Assembly: GCA_036491115.1 (NCBI GenBank)
Contig: DASXCQ010000060.1
Location: forward strand, 62,001-126,000
Source of the DNA: DATEPR01 sp036491115
GTDB lineage: Bacteria; Actinomycetota; Actinomycetes; Mycobacteriales; Pseudonocardiaceae
Direction of reading: 5' to 3'
DNA length: 64,000 nucleotides
A program made the translations under genes and the position numbers. Position 1 is the first letter of the stretch, and each line of letters begins with the position of its first letter. The notes beneath the pieces were generated by a model that was not told the DNA's origin, searched no databases, and saw only the letters and a list, made by a program, of their open reading frames with translations. This document shows positions 31,059 through 40,501 of this stretch, piece by piece.

Positions 31059-33620
31059 TCACTGCGCCTCCCGTGGTCCGTGCTCGCTTGCCGAATCCGG
31101 TCGGCGCTGCTGTTGTCGGATACCGGCCTGGTAGTCATCCAGGAAGCCCCGCGCCCGCTTGGGGTTCCTGCTGCCGTATCCGTTCTGCTGGGCGCGGGCC
31201 TGGCTGGGCTGCGGCAGGTGGCTGCCGTTCCCGTTGCCGTCGGCCATGTCGTCGGTGCTGGGTAGTGCGTGCGAGTGGGGCACCCGCCTGGGCAGGCCGA
31301 CCGGGGTGTAGTCGGTCGGTGGCGCCACCGGCTCGTCGTCGGTGTCCCTCGGGTGGAACCAGGTGAAGTTCGTGGGCCGGAGGCTGACGTTCGGTTCGGG
31401 GATGCTGATCCCGGTGAAGGACACCCATTCCGGTTCGGACGTCTTCGGCATCGACGTGGTGACCGGCGTGATCCTCATCGTCGGCGGCGCGACCGGCGGC
31501 GGTGGCGGCGGGCTGTCGAAGGTGGGCAGCAGGCCGTTCATGTCGTGCCCGTTGGTCGGTGCCGGGACGGCGTCGCGGACCGGTGCCGCCTCGACGGCCT
31601 GCCGCATCGGGCCGGTGCCGGGCCGGACCAGTTCGGACGGCACGTCGACGACCGCGAGCAGGCCGCCCTCGTGCACCCGCTGCAGCGACACCGAGACGCC
31701 GTGCCGCTTGGCGAGACGGCCGACGACGTACAGGCCCATCTGCCGGGACATCGGCACGTCCTCGGTGTCGACGGTGGTCAGGCGCTCGTTGGCCTCGGCC
31801 AGTTCGGCGCCCGCCATGCCGATGCCCTCGTCGCGGATCTCGATGCGCACCGAGCCGTCCGAGAAGAGCTGGCCACCGATCCGCACCAGCGTCTTCGGCG
31901 GCGAGAACGACGTCGCGTTGTCCAGCAGCTCGGCGACCAGGCGGACGAGGTCACCGGAGGCGTAGCCCAGCGCGTCCACCTGCGGCGTGGACCGCACCAC
32001 GACCCGTTGGTACTGCTCGATCTCGGACACGGCGGCACGCAGCACGTCGGCCAGTGGCAACGGGTGCCCGGACCGGCGGGCCGGGTCGTCGCCGGAGAGG
32101 ACCATCAGGTTCTCGTTGTTGCGCCGCATCCGGGTGGCGAGGTGGTCCAGCCGGAACAGGTTGGCCAGCTGCTGCGGGTCCTCTTCGTTGCGCTCCAGCT
32201 TCTCCATCAGGCGCAACTGGCGTTCCACCAGGCTCTGGCTGCGCCGGGACAGGTTGATGAAGATGTTGCGCAGGTTGGCGCGCAGGGTGGCCTGGCCGAC
32301 GGCGGACCGGACCGCCTGGGCGTGCACCGCGTCGAACGCCCTGGCCAACTGGCCGAGTTCCTCGTTGGTGTGCACGGGGACCGGCGCGATGTCCAGGCCG
32401 TCCACGTTGCCGGCGTTGATGCTGGCCACCGCGTCGGGCAGCCGGTGCTCGGCGACCTCCAGCGCGGTGCGCCGCAGGATGCCCAGCATGCGCAGCAGGT
32501 TCCGCGCGATGAGCACACCGATGCCGCCGGCGACCAGCAGCACGGCGAACAGGATGATCGCCTCGATGGCCGCCGAGTTGGCCGCGTCGTCGTGCAGTGA
32601 CGCCGCCGTGGTGCGCAGGTCGGCCGCGATGGTCTTGGTCAGCCCGGCCAGTTGGTCGGCGGCCGTGTTGGTGGCGGCGGTCCAGGTCGCCGCGCTGAGA
32701 CCCAGGGACGCCTGCACCTCACCGTTGGACAGCACGACCTGGCCGAGGCCCTCGACGCCGGCCAGCGACGTGGTGATCGGCGACTGCTCGAACGTGGCCA
32801 GTTCGGTCGGCGTCGACACCGCCTGGAAGTCGTTGACGTGGTCGTCCAGCAGGACGTCCGCGCCGTTGACCGTGGTCAGGTCGGACGTGAGCAGCGAGCC
32901 GCGGATCAGCGTCTGGGTCAGGATGACCTGCTGCTCACGGACCTGCTCCTGGGCCACCTCGAGGTCGGTCAGGCCGGTCGCCGGGCCACTGACCGCCGGG
33001 TCGCCGAGGTTGGTGCTCAGCGCCTGGTCGAACGCGAGCACCACGGAGATGAGGTCGCTGTAGTTGCCGGCGACGGCGACCGCGTCCGCGTCCTTGGCCA
33101 GGGCCTCCTGGTGCAGCCCGCCCAGGCCGGACAGCTGGACCACCATGCCCTCGAACCGCACGCCCAGTTCGGTGGCGGGGTCGAGCAGTTGGCGACCCTG
33201 GCCGATGACGGTGCTCGCGTCCTTGTCGACCTTGCCGTTCAGCGCGAAGTAGGCAGGCATGTTGACGGGCGTCTTGGAGCCCACCTTCTGCACCGCCAGG
33301 GCACGCTCGGTCTGCAGGTCCGTGGTGAGCGGCATCATGTCGGTCCGCAGTTGGACCAGCCGCTCGGTGCGCGCGAACGAGTTCGCGCTGCCTATGTCAC
33401 CGCGGATCTGGTTGGCGAACAGCACCGCCGCCGCGATCGCCGGCACCGTGATGACGATGGCGACCTTGACCGGCAGCCGCCAATTGCGCCATTGGACCAG
33501 TGCTGACCACCACGAGCGAAGCCCGGTGCGGCGATGCGCAGCCTGGGGGGCGCGGCGACCGCGTCCGGACGGCTGTAACGCAGCCGGTTGCGGCGGGTTC
33601 GGCGGCTTGGACGCGCTCAT
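31059..33620 (-). CDS. Nitrate/nitrite-sensor-domain histidine kinase-like protein (CvnA-like)
   Basis: 853-residue membrane sensor. Basic N-terminus, first transmembrane helix near 51-70 (VAIVITVPAIAAAVLF), an extracellular NIT-type sensory domain to about 345, second helix (IILFAVLLVAGGIGVLIA), HAMP linker, then a helical region (NLSRRSQSLVERQLRLMEKL) and HATPase_c (ELLDNATSFSPP, DEGIGM, MGLYVVGRLAKRHG). A 200-residue proline-rich tail follows. There is no canonical phospho-acceptor H-box, as is usual for CvnA. ATG 33620 is preferred to GTG 33626. It heads the conservon operon, whose signal is unknown. Confidence 0.9.
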   Translation of the reverse strand: MSASKPPNPPQPAALQPSGRGRRAPQAAHRRTGLRSWWSALVQWRNWRLPVKVAIVITVPAIAAAVLFANQIRGDIGSANSFARTERLVQLRTDMMPLTTDLQTERALAVQKVGSKTPVNMPAYFALNGKVDKDASTVIGQGRQLLDPATELGVRFEGMVVQLSGLGGLHQEALAKDADAVAVAGNYSDLISVVLAFDQALSTNLGDPAVSGPATGLTDLEVAQEQVREQQVILTQTLIRGSLLTSDLTTVNGADVLLDDHVNDFQAVSTPTELATFEQSPITTSLAGVEGLGQVVLSNGEVQASLGLSAATWTAATNTAADQLAGLTKTIAADLRTTAASLHDDAANSAAIEAIILFAVLLVAGGIGVLIARNLLRMLGILRRTALEVAEHRLPDAVASINAGNVDGLDIAPVPVHTNEELGQLARAFDAVHAQAVRSAVGQATLRANLRNIFINLSRRSQSLVERQLRLMEKLERNEEDPQQLANLFRLDHLATRMRRNNENLMVLSGDDPARRSGHPLPLADVLRAAVSEIEQYQRVVVRSTPQVDALGYASGDLVRLVAELLDNATSFSPPKTLVRIGGQLFSDGSVRIEIRDEGIGMAGAELAEANERLTTVDTEDVPMSRQMGLYVVGRLAKRHGVSVSLQRVHEGGLLAVVDVPSELVRPGTGPMRQAVEAAPVRDAVPAPTNGHDMNGLLPTFDSPPPPPPVAPPTMRITPVTTSMPKTSEPEWVSFTGISIPEPNVSLRPTNFTWFHPRDTDDEPVAPPTDYTPVGLPRRVPHSHALPSTDDMADGNGNGSHLPQPSQARAQQNGYGSRNPKRARGFLDDYQAGIRQQQRRPDSASEHGPREAQ

Positions 33621-34805
33621 CGACACGGCCTACTTTTCCACTGTCGGTTCGAAAGTCTACGAATATGGTGTTCTGCCCAGCATGCCGGCGCAGCAGGAGC
33701 GAGAGCCTAGCCGTGCCCGCGGTGCCCGGGGACCGCACCGCCAGGCATCGCGCACCGCGATCAACTCGCGACCGACCGTCGCGGCGAGGCGTGATCGACA
33801 TCTGCTGGCGCCGGCGGTCACCACGACCATTTACGGGACGACCAGCGTTCGGCAATATGTGACACCTCCCGCGCGCCAAGGTTTTACCGCATTGCCGACA
33901 AGCCGGCGTTTCCCCAACGAAGGTCGGGATGGCCGGCGGCCGTGATGTTAGGGCAGGCATTCGCTCATGACAACGTTTTGCCCTCCCACCGGACCTCGAT
34001 CAAGCGGACATAATGGCATGTTTCACACATCACCCCGACCGGGCCATCCCTACTTCACCCAGATGGACGATGGGTCAACCGTGAGTGATTGGTGCGGGCG
34101 TACTCACGTGTCGACACCTTGACCGTTGACACCGCCGCCGTACCCCGTCCGACGGGGTTCACGCAGCGGAATTGACCCGACACGAAGCGAGACGTACGCC
34201 CATCCGGACCAGCGGAGATAGTTGAGTCAACAACTTCGCCCGATCGGGCGCTCGCATTACCAACCGTAGTGCCGTCGAATGGCATTCGGTTTCTCGAGGC
34301 CCCGTTTGTCGTGATTCCCACGAACGGCCGTCGTACATTACTGAAAATTCCGCCGACGCGCCGGCGGAACCACCCGGACTCGCCCGTTTCCGTTGGCCGG
34401 GTGACGGTCGCCCTGTCTCAGTACGCGTGAGCGTGCCGAACGTTCGTCCACAGTGTCCGATCGGCACGGCGCCGACCGTGCGCCATCCGGCAGGTCCGCT
34501 GCGCTTGTTCGTGGAATCGAGAGAACGGCCCACCGAGATCGGCCGCTATTGGCGTGTCCGGGCGCCGGTCATGCTCCCGGACCGGGATGGGCCCGGCGGT
34601 GGACCGGACGGATCCCGTGGTCCAGCCCTCGTCGCCGGTACACTGCCGGGCGGCCTGCCAGCGGATTCGTCACTTCGGCCGGCAGGGGCCAACAGTGAAT
34701 TGACGGGCCGTACGCTAAGAGTGGTAGCGGCTCGCCATGCGTCGGGCCGGTTGGGTCGTGCGCGTCGGCGGGGCCGTCGCCCGAGACTAAGGAATCGACG
34801 AAGCG
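33621..34805. other. 1.2-kb intergenic region without recognisable gene
   Basis: This gap separates the minus-strand kinase from the plus-strand 34806 gene and is less GC-biased than its surroundings (for example 33630-33860 and 34000-34330). Short open frames exist on both strands, but none has a ribosome site, coding-type third-position bias or recognisable motif. I saw no tRNA cloverleaf. It must hold the kinase promoter and the promoter of the 34806 gene (candidate TACGCT near 34711). An unrecognised small RNA is possible. Confidence 0.5.
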
Positions 34806-35636
34806 ATGGCGCAGGGTGGCTCAGGCCGGACCGGTGGGAAGTCCCGGCCGGCAGGGCGCGGTTCGACAGGCGGACGCGGCACCGGTGGACGTGGCGGGAC
34901 GGCGGCCAGGACGTCCGGCCGCGGTGGCGGATCGGGCGGTTCCGGCCGCGGGACCGGCAAGCAGTCGGCGGTGGCGGCACAGAAGGCCATCAAGGACGCG
35001 CGACGCGGCGGCACCCTGGTCAGGGTCGTGCTGCCGATCGTGGTGATCGTGGTCGTCGCGGCGGTCGTGGTGGTCGGCGTCCTGCTGGCCAACAATCGCA
35101 CCGAGGCGGCAGGCCAGCAGCAGCCGGCCAACGCCGACACCAGCACCGGGATCCTCGCCTCCACCTCGGGCCAGGCCACCGGTGACACCGTGGACGGCGT
35201 GTCCAGCAACGCCAACGAGCAGGTCCTCTTCCACGTGCACGCGCATCTGGCGATCTACGTGAACGGCAAGCAGAAGCTGCTCCCCTACGGCGTGGGCATC
35301 GTGCCGCCGTACCAGTTGCAGGCCGACGGCAACAGCCAGTTCGTCGCCGGCGGGCAGAAGTTCTACTGGCTGCACACCCACGACGAGTCCGGTGTGATCC
35401 ACATCGAGTCGCCGGTGCAGCGCACCTTCACCATCGGCAACTTCTTCGACATCTGGCACCAGCCGCTGTCCAACACCCAGGTCGGCCCGAACAAGGGCAC
35501 GGTCACGGCGTTCCTCAACGGCAAGAAGTACACCGGCGACATCCGGAACGTCCCGCTCAACGCGCACGGCGAGATCCAGCTCGACGTCGGCACCGTGGTG
35601 CCGTTCCAGAAGTACACCTTCCCGCAGGGCCTGTGA
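34806..35636 (+). CDS. Membrane-anchored extracytoplasmic protein with His clusters, possible metal binder
   Basis: 276-residue protein. A Gly/Arg/Ser-rich disordered cytoplasmic tail (1-70) is followed by one transmembrane helix (VVLPIVVIVVVAAVVVVGVLL, split here) and an outside domain. That domain has three histidine clusters: HVHAHLAIYVNGK, WLHTHDESGVIHIE and FFDIWHQPL. I recall this pattern from uncharacterised actinobacterial and archaeal surface proteins. The histidines and the copper-chaperone-like gene 57 bases downstream suggest metal binding, which is inference. AAGGAA lies before ATG 34806. Confidence 0.75.
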   Translation: MAQGGSGRTGGKSRPAGRGSTGGRGTGGRGGTAARTSGRGGGSGGSGRGTGKQSAVAAQKAIKDARRGGTLVRVVLPIVVIVVVAAVVVVGVLLANNRTEAAGQQQPANADTSTGILASTSGQATGDTVDGVSSNANEQVLFHVHAHLAIYVNGKQKLLPYGVGIVPPYQLQADGNSQFVAGGQKFYWLHTHDESGVIHIESPVQRTFTIGNFFDIWHQPLSNTQVGPNKGTVTAFLNGKKYTGDIRNVPLNAHGEIQLDVGTVVPFQKYTFPQGL

Positions 35637-35693
35637 GGCGCTCCCGGTCGGGCAGGTAACCCGGCCAGGCAGCCGCGAATCGAGGAACCGCAC

Positions 35694-37274
35694 GTGACCG
35701 AGACCGACGAGACGACCGAGGCCCGGACCGATCCACCGCCCCAGCCGCAACGGATCACCCGGCGCGGGTTGCAGATCGCGCTGGGCATCGTGTGGCTGGT
35801 GGACGGCGCACTGCAGCTCCAGCCGTTCATGTTCGGTTCCGGATTCGCCAGCCAGGTGCTCGCCCCGGCGGCGGACGGCCAGCCCGGCTGGGTCGCCGCG
35901 GGCGTGCGCTGGGCGGCCGGCGTGGTGGGCGCGCACCCGGCGCCGTGGAACACCGTGTTCGCCCTTGTTCAACTGGGGATCGGCATCGGCCTGCTGGTGC
36001 GGCCCACCGTCCGGGTCGCGCTGGCGGCGTCGGTCGGCTGGGCTATCGGCGTCTGGTACTTCGGCGAGGGCCTCGGCGGCCTGGCCAGCGGGCACGCCAG
36101 CCTGCTCACCGGCGCGCCCGGTGCCGTGCTGCTGTACGCGGTGCTGGCGTTGGCGGTGTGGCCACACCGGGTCGAGGACGCGCCCACCGGATGGCGCGGC
36201 TGGTTCCACCACGACAGTTCCGACGCCCCGGCCGGGTGGACGCCGATGGCCTGGGCCGTGGTGTGGGTCGGCGGGGCACTGTTGCAGGCGCTGCCCGACC
36301 AGAACACCCCGGTCCGGCTCTCCACCGCGCTGACCGGCGGCGACATGCCGGCATGGCAGATGGGGCTGAACCAGGGCCTGGCCGACCACGTGCAGCGGTC
36401 CGGATCGCAGGACAACTGGCTGCTGCTCGCCGTGCTGCTGGCGATCGGCCTGTGCGCGCTGGGCGGTCCCCGGCTGCGCACGTACGCCGGCTGGGTCGGC
36501 GCCGTGGTGGCCACCGTGTTCTGGATGCTCGGCCAGGGCTTCGGCGACCTGCTGTCCGGCCAGGCCACCGACCCGAACAGCGGCCCGCTGCTGATCATCT
36601 TCGCGCTCGCGGTACTGGGCACCGTGCCTGCCATGAGTACTGTGACCGACGAGGACGACGAGCTCGCGCCGAGGCGGTACTCCCCGGCCATGTCCAGCCT
36701 GATCGTGCTCGTCGTGGTGGTCGTCGGCCTGATCCAGTGGGGCACCACCAGGCCGATCCCGTCCGGCGAGCGGCCGCAGCTGGCGCTGACCGACGTCTTC
36801 ACTCCGGCGGGCGCCACCGCGGACGGCGGCGTCCCCGTCTACTTCGTCGTCACCAACACCGGCAACTCCCCGGACACGCTGCTGTCCGCGGGTACCGAGT
36901 TCCAGACCGCCGGTGTGGCGACGGGCGTGTCGGTGTGTGCCAACCCGGTGTGCACCGGTCCCGGCTCGGTCACCGTTCCGGCACACAGCAGGTTCGTGTT
37001 CGGCCCGGCCGGACCGCACCTGGTGGTGGCGGGTATGGGCAAGCTGGACAACGGCCACCAGCCGTTGCAGGTGACGCTGACGTTCGCCACGTCCGGAGTG
37101 GTGCACCTGCTGTCGCCGGTCGGTACGGCGGCCAACCTGAGCCAGGACGACGTGATGGCCTACGGCTACATGGGCAACAGCGATCCGGGCATGGACATGC
37201 CGGGCATGGACATGAGCGGTTCGCCCACCGCGACGCCCACGACGCCCGGTACGTCAGGAAAGCCGAACGGCTGA
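35694..37274 (+). CDS. Multi-pass membrane protein with C-terminal PCuAC-like (copper chaperone) domain
   Basis: 526-residue fusion. Residues 1-310 hold about seven hydrophobic helices of a DoxX-like sort (GLQIALGIVWLVDGALQLQP). After another helix (SLIVLVVVVVGLIQW) an outside domain at about 365-485 resembles PCuAC/DUF461 (VYFVVTNTGNSPDTLLSAGT, VPAHSRFVFGPAGPHLVV, PLQVTLTFATSGVVHLLSPV). The standard HxM copper ligands are changed: His is kept in GPHLVV, but the first Met site reads CANPVC. The tail is Met/Asp-rich (MDMPGMDMSG). Copper import, storage or delivery to oxidases is likely but unproven. Its end overlaps cysQ by 21 bases. Confidence 0.75.
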   Translation: MTETDETTEARTDPPPQPQRITRRGLQIALGIVWLVDGALQLQPFMFGSGFASQVLAPAADGQPGWVAAGVRWAAGVVGAHPAPWNTVFALVQLGIGIGLLVRPTVRVALAASVGWAIGVWYFGEGLGGLASGHASLLTGAPGAVLLYAVLALAVWPHRVEDAPTGWRGWFHHDSSDAPAGWTPMAWAVVWVGGALLQALPDQNTPVRLSTALTGGDMPAWQMGLNQGLADHVQRSGSQDNWLLLAVLLAIGLCALGGPRLRTYAGWVGAVVATVFWMLGQGFGDLLSGQATDPNSGPLLIIFALAVLGTVPAMSTVTDEDDELAPRRYSPAMSSLIVLVVVVVGLIQWGTTRPIPSGERPQLALTDVFTPAGATADGGVPVYFVVTNTGNSPDTLLSAGTEFQTAGVATGVSVCANPVCTGPGSVTVPAHSRFVFGPAGPHLVVAGMGKLDNGHQPLQVTLTFATSGVVHLLSPVGTAANLSQDDVMAYGYMGNSDPGMDMPGMDMSGSPTATPTTPGTSGKPNG

Positions 37275-38012
37275 GCCGGCACCGATCGCGGCCAGCACCG
37301 GCCCGGCCAGTTCCGGCCGGCAGATCACCAGGTCGGGCAGGTAGGGCCGGGGCTGGTTGTAGCGCAGCGGTGACCCATCGATCCGGCACGCGGTGAGTCC
37401 GGCCGCGACGGCGACGCCCACCGGTGCCGCCGAGTCCCACTCCCACTGACCGCCCGCGTGCACGTAGACGTCCGCGTCACCACGCACCACGGCCATCGCC
37501 TTCGCGCCCGCCGACCCCATCGGCACGAGTTCGGCGTCCAGCGCGTCGGCCACGGCGTCGGCGAAATCGGGCGGCCGGCTGGCGCTCACCACGACCCTCG
37601 GCCGCCGGTGGTCTCGTGGCGCGGCGAGCACCCCGACGGTCGACCACACCTCGCCCAGGGCGGGCACGGCGACGGCGGCAGCGGTGATGCCCCGGCCTGC
37701 TGTGTGGAGCGCCACGTGCACGGCCCAGTCGTCGTGGCCGGGCTGGGTGAACTCGCGGGTACCGTCCAGCGGGTCGACGATCCAGACCCGCTCAGCGGTC
37801 AGCCTGCCGGGGTCGTCCGCCGACTCCTCGGACAGCACGGCGTCGCCGGGGCGCAGTGCCGCCAGGCGGTCCAGCAGGAGGTCGTTCGACCGCTGGTCCC
37901 CCGTCCGGCCCAGTACCTTCGGGTCGCTCCCGGGGTCGGCCGCCCTGATCCGGAGCAGCAGTTCGCCTGCCTGCTGCGCGAGATCGGCGGCCAGCACGTC
38001 ATCGGTCGGCAT
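37254..38012 (-). CDS. cysQ: 3'(2'),5'-bisphosphate nucleotidase CysQ / inositol monophosphatase family
   Basis: 252-residue Mg-dependent, lithium-sensitive-type phosphatase that recycles PAP/PAPS from sulfate assimilation. Metal site motifs are LSEESADD, WIVDPLDGTREF and, near the C-terminus, WEWDSAAPVGVA. ATG 38012 is used; the longer frame runs into the divergent Nudix gene. The gene overlaps the copper-chaperone-like gene tail-to-tail. Alternative substrates within the IMPase superfamily remain possible. Confidence 0.9.
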   Translation of the reverse strand: MPTDDVLAADLAQQAGELLLRIRAADPGSDPKVLGRTGDQRSNDLLLDRLAALRPGDAVLSEESADDPGRLTAERVWIVDPLDGTREFTQPGHDDWAVHVALHTAGRGITAAAVAVPALGEVWSTVGVLAAPRDHRRPRVVVSASRPPDFADAVADALDAELVPMGSAGAKAMAVVRGDADVYVHAGGQWEWDSAAPVGVAVAAGLTACRIDGSPLRYNQPRPYLPDLVICRPELAGPVLAAIGAGSAVRLS

Positions 38013-38063
38013 CCGGCCATGATGCCTGCCCGTCCGGCGGGCCGCCGAACGGGTGCCCGATGG

Positions 38064-38069
38064 TAGAAA
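38064..38069 (+). promoter_or_regulatory. -10 element deciding the Nudix gene start
   Basis: TAGAAA ends exactly 7 bases before GTG 38077, the leaderless spacing seen at other genes here. This favours GTG 38077 over the in-frame GTG 38053. Confidence 0.5.
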
Positions 38070-38076
38070 CGATGGT

Positions 38077-38649
38077 GTGCCGAGAGAAACCGCGCCGTGG
38101 CGGCGGGTGTCCAGCAGCCTGGTGCACGCCAACCCGTGGTTCGAGGTCCGGACCGACCAGGTCATCCGGCCGGACGGCACGGGTGGGGTGTACGAGCGGG
38201 TCGACTCCCGTGGGTCGGTGACCGTACTGGCGCTGGACGTCGATGACGCTGTCGTGTTCACCCGTCAGTGGATCTACCTGCACGACGCCACCCAGTGGCG
38301 GCTGCCCGGTGGCGGCATCGACGCCGACGACCCGGATCCGCTCACCGCGGCCCGTCGGGAACTGGCAGAGGAGACCGGATTGCGGGCGGCGACGTGGCAG
38401 TCGCTGGGTAGCATCAACTGCGCAGACAGCCTCACCAACCATGTCGCGCACCTGTTCCTGGCGACGGATCTCATCCAGGGCGAGGCCGATGTCCAGCCGG
38501 GCGAGGAGGATCTTCGAGTGGTGCGGCTGCCCTTCGATGACGCGGTCGACCTGGTGCTGCGGCACGAGGTTCCGGACGCGGCCAGTGCGCACGCGCTGAT
38601 GTTGTACGCGGCGCGGCGGGCGGGCATCGGCCGACCGGCGGCCTCGTGA
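38077..38649 (+). CDS. Nudix hydrolase, ADP-ribose pyrophosphatase-like
   Basis: 190-residue Nudix protein. The box reads GGGIDADDPDPLTAARREL followed by AEETGL. The core REL-AEETGL helix that binds Mg is intact, but the earlier Glu of the GX5E part is replaced by Pro and the loop is one residue longer, so specificity may be unusual. Flanking GSVTVLALDVDDAVVFTRQW is typical of ADP-sugar pyrophosphatases. It ends in a GTGA overlap with the GNAT gene and is divergent from cysQ. Confidence 0.87.
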   Translation: MPRETAPWRRVSSSLVHANPWFEVRTDQVIRPDGTGGVYERVDSRGSVTVLALDVDDAVVFTRQWIYLHDATQWRLPGGGIDADDPDPLTAARRELAEETGLRAATWQSLGSINCADSLTNHVAHLFLATDLIQGEADVQPGEEDLRVVRLPFDDAVDLVLRHEVPDAASAHALMLYAARRAGIGRPAAS

Positions 38650-39149
38650 CCGGCGTGTCGATCCGGCCGCGCCGGCCGGACGATCTGGTCGCCTGCGTCG
38701 CCATCGTCGCCGAAACTCACCGTACGAGTGGATACCCGGTCAACTGGCCTGCCGATCCGGAACGCTGGCTCACGCCTCGCGACCTGCTGGGCGCGTGGGT
38801 GGCCGAGTTGGCAGGAGCGGTGGTCGGCCACATCGGCCTCATGGAGGCGACGGCCGCGCCTGCGGGGGCGTGGGCGACGAGCACTGGCGCACCCGTGGAG
38901 CGGGCCGCGGAAATCACCCGGCTGTGTGTGGCCGGTGCGGCGCGGCGGCGGTCGGTGGGTAGGCGGCTACTGGACACCGCGGCGGCGGCCGCCCGCGAGC
39001 ACGGCAGGCATGCGGTGCTGGGCGTCTTCGACCAGGACAGTTCGGCGATCGCCCTCTACGACAGCGCGGGCTGGCGTCGACTGTCCTCAGTGGACTACGA
39101 GATGTCCAGGGGCGGCAACGTACTGATGCACTGCTACGCAGCGCCCTGA
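38646..39149 (+). CDS. GNAT-family N-acetyltransferase
   Basis: 167-residue GCN5-related acetyltransferase. The acetyl-CoA pyrophosphate loop is the RRRSVGRRLL segment (Q/RxxGxG/A form) in RLCVAGAARRRSVGRRLLD, followed by the FDQDSSAIALYDSAGWRR motif B. GTG 38646 overlaps the Nudix stop, so both come from one mRNA. Substrate unknown. Confidence 0.88.
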   Translation: MTGVSIRPRRPDDLVACVAIVAETHRTSGYPVNWPADPERWLTPRDLLGAWVAELAGAVVGHIGLMEATAAPAGAWATSTGAPVERAAEITRLCVAGAARRRSVGRRLLDTAAAAAREHGRHAVLGVFDQDSSAIALYDSAGWRRLSSVDYEMSRGGNVLMHCYAAP

Positions 39150-39277
39150 AGCAGCATTCATCGTCAAGCCGCGCGGTTCGTCGGCGACGAGTGCGGGGTC
39201 GTGGTCTGTTCACCGTAGGTGCGGGCGCGGACCACGCCTACCATCGGTCGGGGATCGACACGGCGGGCGGAGGGCGC

Positions 39278-40501
39278 ATGCGCGCTAGGGGTACCGGGGT
39301 ACTGCTCGCCATGGGTGCGGGTGCCGCCGGGGCGACCTTGAACCTGTTCGGCAGGCGGCCGCCGTGGCGGCGCTACCCGTGGTACGTGGCCGGCATGGTG
39401 CCCGGCCTGGTCGGCTCGGAACTCGGCGGCCCCGCCGCGACGGCCCAGGCGGTTGCCGCGGGTGTGGCGCTCGGCCTGGGCGCCGGCCGCAGCCGGATCG
39501 GCACCGCGAGCCTGGCCGTGGTGGCAGGCACGGCTGCCGGCCTGGTCGGGCTGCACCGGCGGTCGGTGGCGTCGGCCGACGTGCTGGACAGGGCGCTGGT
39601 CGAGGCGCTGGGCCCGGACGCGCCGAGCGTCGGGCCGGACCTGGTGGCTGCCCGCGCACCGCTGGCGAAACTCCTGGTGGACCGGGACGTGCGCTACCAC
39701 GACGAGGCCCCGGAGCAGGTGCTGGACATCTGGCGGCGCCCCGGCCGCCAGCCCGACCGGCCGTCACCGGTCCTGGTCTACGTGCACGGCGGGTCGTGGA
39801 CCGGTGGCACGAAACGGCAGCAGAGCACCTACCTGACCGCTCACCTGGCCGCCCAGGACTGGCTGTGCGTGTCCGTGGAGTACCGCCTGGGCCCGCACCA
39901 CCGCTGGCCGACCCAGATCGTGGACGTGAAGCGCGCACTGGCCTGGATCAGGGCCAACATCGCCCGGTACGGCGGCGACCCGTCGTTCATCGCGGTCTCC
40001 GGTGGCTCGGCGGGCGGTCATCTGGCCGCGCTGGCCGCCCTGTCCACCAACGATCCCACGTTCCAGCCGGGATTCGAGGACGCAGACACCTCGGTCCAGG
40101 CCGCCGGCCTGCTGTACGGCGTGTACGACCTGACCGTGCTCAACGACGACGGCCGGCCCCGGCTGCGCAACCACGTCCGGGCCAACCTGTTCGACGCCGA
40201 CCTGGCCGACGACCCGGACACCTGGCGGGCCGCGTCACCCACGCTGCGCCTGGACGACACCGCACCGCCGATGTTCGTGGTGCACGGCGACCGCGACGAG
40301 GTGGTCGAGGCGACGACGGCCAGGAGGTTCGCCGAACGGGCACGGCAGGTCACCAGGCAGCCGTTCGGCTACGCGGAACTCCCCTACGCGCACCACGCGT
40401 TCGACTTCCTGCCCTCGCCGAGGGCGCGGGCCACCGGCCGCGCGGTGGCCCGGTTCCTCCAGGTCGTCCGGGACCGGCAGTCGGCCGCTCAGGAGCTGTG
40501 A
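39278..40501 (+). CDS. Membrane-associated alpha/beta-hydrolase (HSL/LipC-type esterase)
   Basis: 407-residue esterase. The first ~100 residues contain two or three hydrophobic segments, then an alpha/beta-hydrolase domain of the hormone-sensitive-lipase group: oxyanion HGGSW, nucleophile Ser in SGGSAGGH, acid in HGDRDEVV, and His in YAHHAFDF. Mycobacterial Lip esterases share this plan. ATG 39278 follows GGAGGG; the in-frame GTG 39191 has no such site. The 3' end overlaps the S53 peptidase gene by 13 bases. Confidence 0.87.
   Translation: MRARGTGVLLAMGAGAAGATLNLFGRRPPWRRYPWYVAGMVPGLVGSELGGPAATAQAVAAGVALGLGAGRSRIGTASLAVVAGTAAGLVGLHRRSVASADVLDRALVEALGPDAPSVGPDLVAARAPLAKLLVDRDVRYHDEAPEQVLDIWRRPGRQPDRPSPVLVYVHGGSWTGGTKRQQSTYLTAHLAAQDWLCVSVEYRLGPHHRWPTQIVDVKRALAWIRANIARYGGDPSFIAVSGGSAGGHLAALAALSTNDPTFQPGFEDADTSVQAAGLLYGVYDLTVLNDDGRPRLRNHVRANLFDADLADDPDTWRAASPTLRLDDTAPPMFVVHGDRDEVVEATTARRFAERARQVTRQPFGYAELPYAHHAFDFLPSPRARATGRAVARFLQVVRDRQSAAQEL

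Noticed and set aside
33621..34805. tRNA or small RNA genes in the long intergenic gap
   Set aside because: No cloverleaf or CCA-type end was recognised, and no hairpin with T-run stood out.
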